From Lachnospiraceae bacterium (GTDB lineage: Bacteria; Bacillota; Clostridia; Lachnospirales; Lachnospiraceae): DNA of 56,977 bases. The notes beneath the pieces were generated by a model. It saw only the letters and a list, made by a program, of their open reading frames with translations. It had not been told where the DNA came from and made no database searches. The stretch lies in contig JAGAQG010000006.1 of the NCBI GenBank assembly GCA_017622875.1, positions 1 through 56,977 of the forward strand, in the 5' to 3' direction. This document shows positions 54,235 through 56,977 of this stretch, one piece after another; within the stretch, counting starts at the first letter, position 1, and every line of letters starts with the position of its first letter. The position numbers were made by a program, and so were the translations under genes.

Positions 54235-55296
54235 ATGAAAAAAAGAACAATATTAAAAGATACCGTATTTACGATGCTCATATTATGTATTGCGTTTGTG
54301 GTCAGTCTTGTGATCATGCAGACATTTGACCTTTACACAACGATTCCAGCAATCTTTACGCTGGCAGTGTTTCTGATTTCGCGATACACAGAAAGTTACG
54401 TTTATGGAGTCATCGGCTCTTTGGTGGGAATGTTTGCGGTAAATTTCGCATTTACCTTTCCTTATTTTAAATTTAACTTCATTATTGTGGAAAACCTGGT
54501 TTCTGCCATTGTAATGCTTATAATTTCTATTATGACGAGTGTTCTGACAACAGAATTAAAAAGACAGGAACGAATCAGAGTGGAAACGGAAAAGGAGAAG
54601 ATGCGTGCAAATCTTCTGCGTGCGATCTCTCATGACCTGCGTACCCCACTGACTACGATTTATGGTTCCAGCTCTGCTATGGTAGAGAATGCAAAGGATC
54701 TTTCCAAGGAACAGATGGTGGAACTGGCAGCTGGAATCAGCCAGGATTCCCAGTGGCTCATTGGAATGGTGGAAAATCTGCTGTCCGTTACAAAGATTGA
54801 CAGTGGGGATATGAAACTGATCAAAACACCGGTAGTTTTAGAGGAACTGATCGATTCTGTGCTTGTGAGATTTAAAAAGAGATATCCAAAGCAGGAGGTT
54901 CAGATTGAGATTCCGGATGAGTTTATCAATATCCCTATGGATGCAGTGCTGATGACTCAGGTCATTGTCAATATGCTGGAAAATGCAGTGCAGCACGCTG
55001 TAGGCATGGAAACATTGATTCTGCGTGTGTCTACCGAAGGAGAAAATGCGATTTTTGAAATCATAGATGATGGATGCGGAATTCCTAAAGAAAAAATGGA
55101 CCGTATTTTTACAGGCTATTTTGAGACAGGGAATTTGCCTGCGGATAATCAGAAAAGAAATATGGGAATCGGCTTGTCCGTATGTGCATCGATTATCAAG
55201 GCCCATGAAGGGGATATCATAGTTGAGAATCTGAAAGAAGGCGGATGCTGTTTTAGATTTACGTTAAAAATGGAGGAAATGCTGGATGAACAGTAA
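54235..55296 (+). CDS. KdpD-like sensor histidine kinase lacking the KdpD N-terminus
   Basis: 353 residues. Four transmembrane helices in about 90 residues form a DUF4118-type module (ESYVYGVIGSLVGMFAVNFAFTFPYFKFN is typical of KdpD), then HisKA with His133 in LLRAISHDLRTPLTTIYGSSSAM and HATPase with NMLENAVQHA, DDGCGIPKEK and GIGLSVCASIIKAHEG. The cytosolic KdpD sensor and USP domains are absent and no kdpFABC is nearby. GGGGGATTAGG precedes the ATG. Overlaps the regulator by 11 bases. Signal unknown; potassium is not implied. Confidence 0.92.
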   Translation: MKKRTILKDTVFTMLILCIAFVVSLVIMQTFDLYTTIPAIFTLAVFLISRYTESYVYGVIGSLVGMFAVNFAFTFPYFKFNFIIVENLVSAIVMLIISIMTSVLTTELKRQERIRVETEKEKMRANLLRAISHDLRTPLTTIYGSSSAMVENAKDLSKEQMVELAAGISQDSQWLIGMVENLLSVTKIDSGDMKLIKTPVVLEELIDSVLVRFKKRYPKQEVQIEIPDEFINIPMDAVLMTQVIVNMLENAVQHAVGMETLILRVSTEGENAIFEIIDDGCGIPKEKMDRIFTGYFETGNLPADNQKRNMGIGLSVCASIIKAHEGDIIVENLKEGGCCFRFTLKMEEMLDEQ

Positions 55297-55996
55297 TAAA
55301 TATAAAGTACTGATTATTGAAGATGAGGGCAACATCAGACATTTTGTGAAAACCATTCTTGCTACTAACGGATATCAGGTTGTGGAAGCTAAGACTGCGG
55401 CGGAAGGGAAAATGGCATTTATGTCTCATTCTCCGGATGCAGTAATCTTAGACCTTGGACTTCCGGATGGCGATGGAATGGATTTTTTGCGACTGATCAG
55501 GCTGGATTTTTCAACACCAATCATTGTTCTCTCAGCAAGAACAGATGAAAAGGATAAAGTTGCGGCGCTGGATGCGGGCGCAAATGATTATATTACAAAA
55601 CCGTTTGGCACTGCGGAGCTTCAGGCCAGAGTCAGAGCAGCCCTTCGAATTCATCAGCAGAATATGAATCGAAGTCTTGGCGGAAACAAAAACTTTCAGG
55701 TAGGAGATCTGATCATTGATTATGATACGAGACATGTGCTGATCAAAGGGGAGGATATTAAGCTGACTCAGACAGAGTACAATATCGTAGCGCTCCTTGC
55801 AGCCCATGCAGGGAAGGTCATGACTTATTCTGAGATCATTAAGGAAATCTGGAAATGGTCTGATGCTGGAAGTGTGAAAAAGCTTCAGGTAAATATGGCA
55901 AATATCCGAAAAAAAATGGGAATCAGGCCGGGAGATAACCAGTATATTATCAATGAACTGGGTGTGGGCTATCGCATGAATGTAGATATGGAATAG
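55286..55996 (+). CDS. KdpE-like OmpR-family response regulator
   Basis: 236 residues. Receiver with IIEDEGNIRHFV, phosphorylation site Asp56 in VILDLGLPDGDGMDF and NDYITKPFG; winged helix at about 140-232 (IKLTQTEYNIVALLAAHAGKVMTYSEIIKEIWK). GGAGGAAAT precedes the ATG inside the kinase gene. Likely controls its own operon and possibly the TRAP gene downstream, both preceded by 11-base-period TTA repeats. Confidence 0.94.
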   Translation: MNSNKYKVLIIEDEGNIRHFVKTILATNGYQVVEAKTAAEGKMAFMSHSPDAVILDLGLPDGDGMDFLRLIRLDFSTPIIVLSARTDEKDKVAALDAGANDYITKPFGTAELQARVRAALRIHQQNMNRSLGGNKNFQVGDLIIDYDTRHVLIKGEDIKLTQTEYNIVALLAAHAGKVMTYSEIIKEIWKWSDAGSVKKLQVNMANIRKKMGIRPGDNQYIINELGVGYRMNVDME

Positions 55997-56049
55997 AATA
56001 ACAAATAAAATGACAATTATATGCCGAAATTTCGGTAGCACAATATTAA

Positions 56050-56087
56050 GGGGAATAGTAATTTTGTACTATTCCCTATATTTTTTT
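56050..56087 (+). terminator. intrinsic terminator
   Basis: AGGGAATAGTA (56050-56060) pairs perfectly with TACTATTCCCT (56067-56077), followed by ATATTTTTTT. Ends the two-component operon. Confidence 0.88.
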
Positions 56088-56127
56088 GACTTTTTGTTTG
56101 TTGAAAAGAGATATTCTTTGCTGGTTC

Positions 56128-56181
56128 TTAGGTGGCAGAAACGGGAACTTTACCAGTTCTTAAGTTACTCTTTGATAGAAT
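56128..56181 (+). promoter_or_regulatory. candidate activator repeats and promoter of the TRAP gene
   Basis: TTTACC (56149-56154) and TTAAGT (56160-56165) have an 11-base period, with a further TTAGGT at 56128-56133 about three helical turns upstream of the last. TAGAAT (56176-56181) lies 10 bases after the last repeat. The geometry copies that at 54178-54213 but the hexamers match less well. Confidence 0.35.
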
Positions 56182-56209
56182 GATATGTGGAAAGGGAGGG
56201 ATATGCTCT

Positions 56210-56977
56210 ATGAAGAACAAAAAAATGAAAGTTCTGATGCTCGTCATGGCAGTCTTAATCTTAGCTTTCACAGGCTGCGGAAGTTCAGAACAAAAGCGAA
56301 TCGTCCGTATTGGACACAACCAGTCTACTAGCCATCCTAGCCACTTAGGGTTAGTAGCATTCCAGGAATTCATTAATGAAAAACTGGGCGACAAATATGT
56401 GGTAGAAGTATATCCAAGTGAATTACTTGGATCCCAGACTGAAATGGTTCAGTTAACACAGACAGGTGCGATTGACTTCGTTATCGCATCTAATGCGATT
56501 CTTGAAACATTCAGTTCAAACTACGGTATCTTTAACTTACCGTATCTTTTCTCCAGCGCAGAAGCATACCATGCAGCGATGGAAGATCCAACTGTAACAG
56601 ACCCGATTTTCCTTGCAACCGAAGATGCAGGTTTTATCGCGGTGACATGGCTCGATGCTGGTACACGTAACTTCTATACTGTTGATACACCAATCAACAG
56701 CCCGGCAGACTTAAAAGGTCTGAAGATCCGTGTACAGCAGTCTCCTACAAACATTAAGATGATGGACCTTTTAGGCGGTTCTGCAACTCCTATGGGATTT
56801 GGTGAAGTTTATACAGCTCTTCAGTCAAATATCATTGATGGTGCTGAAAACAACGAAATGGCTCTGACAGATAATGGTCACGGTGACGTATGTAAATACT
56901 ACTCCTACGATATGCACCAGATGGTACCGGATATTCTCCTTGGAAACTATGCATTCCTTGAAGGCTTATCAGAAGAA
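56210..56977 (+). CDS. TRAP transporter substrate-binding lipoprotein DctP (partial)
   Basis: At least 256 residues, running off the right edge. Lipoprotein signal ending at Cys23 (LAFTGCGS), then the DctP fold: IVRIGHNQSTSHPSHLGLVAFQEFINEKLG, YPSELLGSQTEMVQLTQTGAIDF, the family Arg in LKGLKIRVQQSP and GFGEVYTALQSNIIDGAENN. It binds carboxylic acids for a DctQ/DctM permease expected just beyond the window. GGGAGGG lies 9 bases upstream of the ATG. Codon bias rises sharply after the signal peptide. Confidence 0.93.
   Translation, partial: MKNKKMKVLMLVMAVLILAFTGCGSSEQKRIVRIGHNQSTSHPSHLGLVAFQEFINEKLGDKYVVEVYPSELLGSQTEMVQLTQTGAIDFVIASNAILETFSSNYGIFNLPYLFSSAEAYHAAMEDPTVTDPIFLATEDAGFIAVTWLDAGTRNFYTVDTPINSPADLKGLKIRVQQSPTNIKMMDLLGGSATPMGFGEVYTALQSNIIDGAENNEMALTDNGHGDVCKYYSYDMHQMVPDILLGNYAFLEGLSEE

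Noticed and set aside
54235-55996. KdpDE system for potassium
   Set aside because: The kinase lacks KdpD's cytosolic sensor domains and no kdpFABC genes are present; only similarity of the membrane and catalytic parts is claimed.

Overview
The window looks like a chromosomal segment of an anaerobic, low-to-moderate GC Clostridia bacterium, most likely a gut Lachnospiraceae. Evidence: strong AGGAGG ribosome binding sites with TTG and GTG starts, TTGACA/TATAAT promoters, a clostridial bifunctional AdhE, a glycyl-radical enzyme with its activase (oxygen-sensitive chemistry), YesMN-type two-component genes, a BMP-type nucleoside transporter and many small conserved Firmicutes proteins. Genus cannot be fixed by reading alone. 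No rRNA, tRNA, CRISPR array or intact transposon was seen.

Region 1 (1-5700) is accessory-like. It holds the 5' end of a minus-strand gene at the left edge, a truncated and frameshifted ADP-ribosylglycohydrolase, a macrodomain protein with an HTH-like C-terminal extension, a small von Willebrand A protein whose ribosome binding site lies in a strong hairpin, an XRE / ImmA-IrrE protease / PIN-like three-gene cassette, a 41-residue lysine-rich repeat peptide, a remnant of an Rpn-type nuclease/transposase, and a second, canonical macrodomain protein. Three proteins of ADP-ribose metabolism in under 6 kb suggest a local ADP-ribose theme.

Region 2 (5700-13600): a minus-strand run (acyltransferase-like, DUF6320-like membrane protein, MATE exporter, peroxiredoxin) diverges from an HSL-type esterase, followed by adhE behind two Rex-like operators. 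Region 3 (13600-20200): a YesM/YesN two-component pair diverges from a periplasmic-type binding protein, ATPase and fused permease of the ferric/polyamine-like ABC family. Region 4 (20200-28200): MarR-DegV operon with a large palindromic operator, ZIP metal transporter, nitroreductase, BioY, zinc-ribbon protein, standalone PTS IIC, lipoprotein-TrmO-small protein-YfcE phosphodiesterase, DUF378 protein. Region 5 (28200-41100): gdhA, a MESH1-like HD hydrolase, uppP, galK, a small membrane protein, rarA, a possible HTH protein, a CarD-like regulator, an RsiV-like lipoprotein with an orphan A24 peptidase-like protein, and an OmpR-type regulator with a large multi-spanning kinase.

Region 6 (41100-51500) is the most coherent: a nucleoside acquisition and salvage operon. 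It encodes the BMP-family binding protein, YjjI-type glycyl-radical enzyme and YjjW activase, ABC ATPase and two permeases, purine nucleoside phosphorylase, cytidine deaminase, phosphopentomutase and uridine kinase. The glycyl-radical pair sits between the binding protein and the rest of its transporter, pointing to an unassigned anaerobic reaction on a nucleoside- or (deoxy)ribose-derived compound. Region 7 (51500-56977): a minus-strand dicarboxylate/amino-acid symporter and cysteine-desulfidase-family pair, a divergent KdpD/KdpE-like two-component system preceded by 11-bp-period TTAACC repeats, and the start of a TRAP transporter binding protein running off the right edge.
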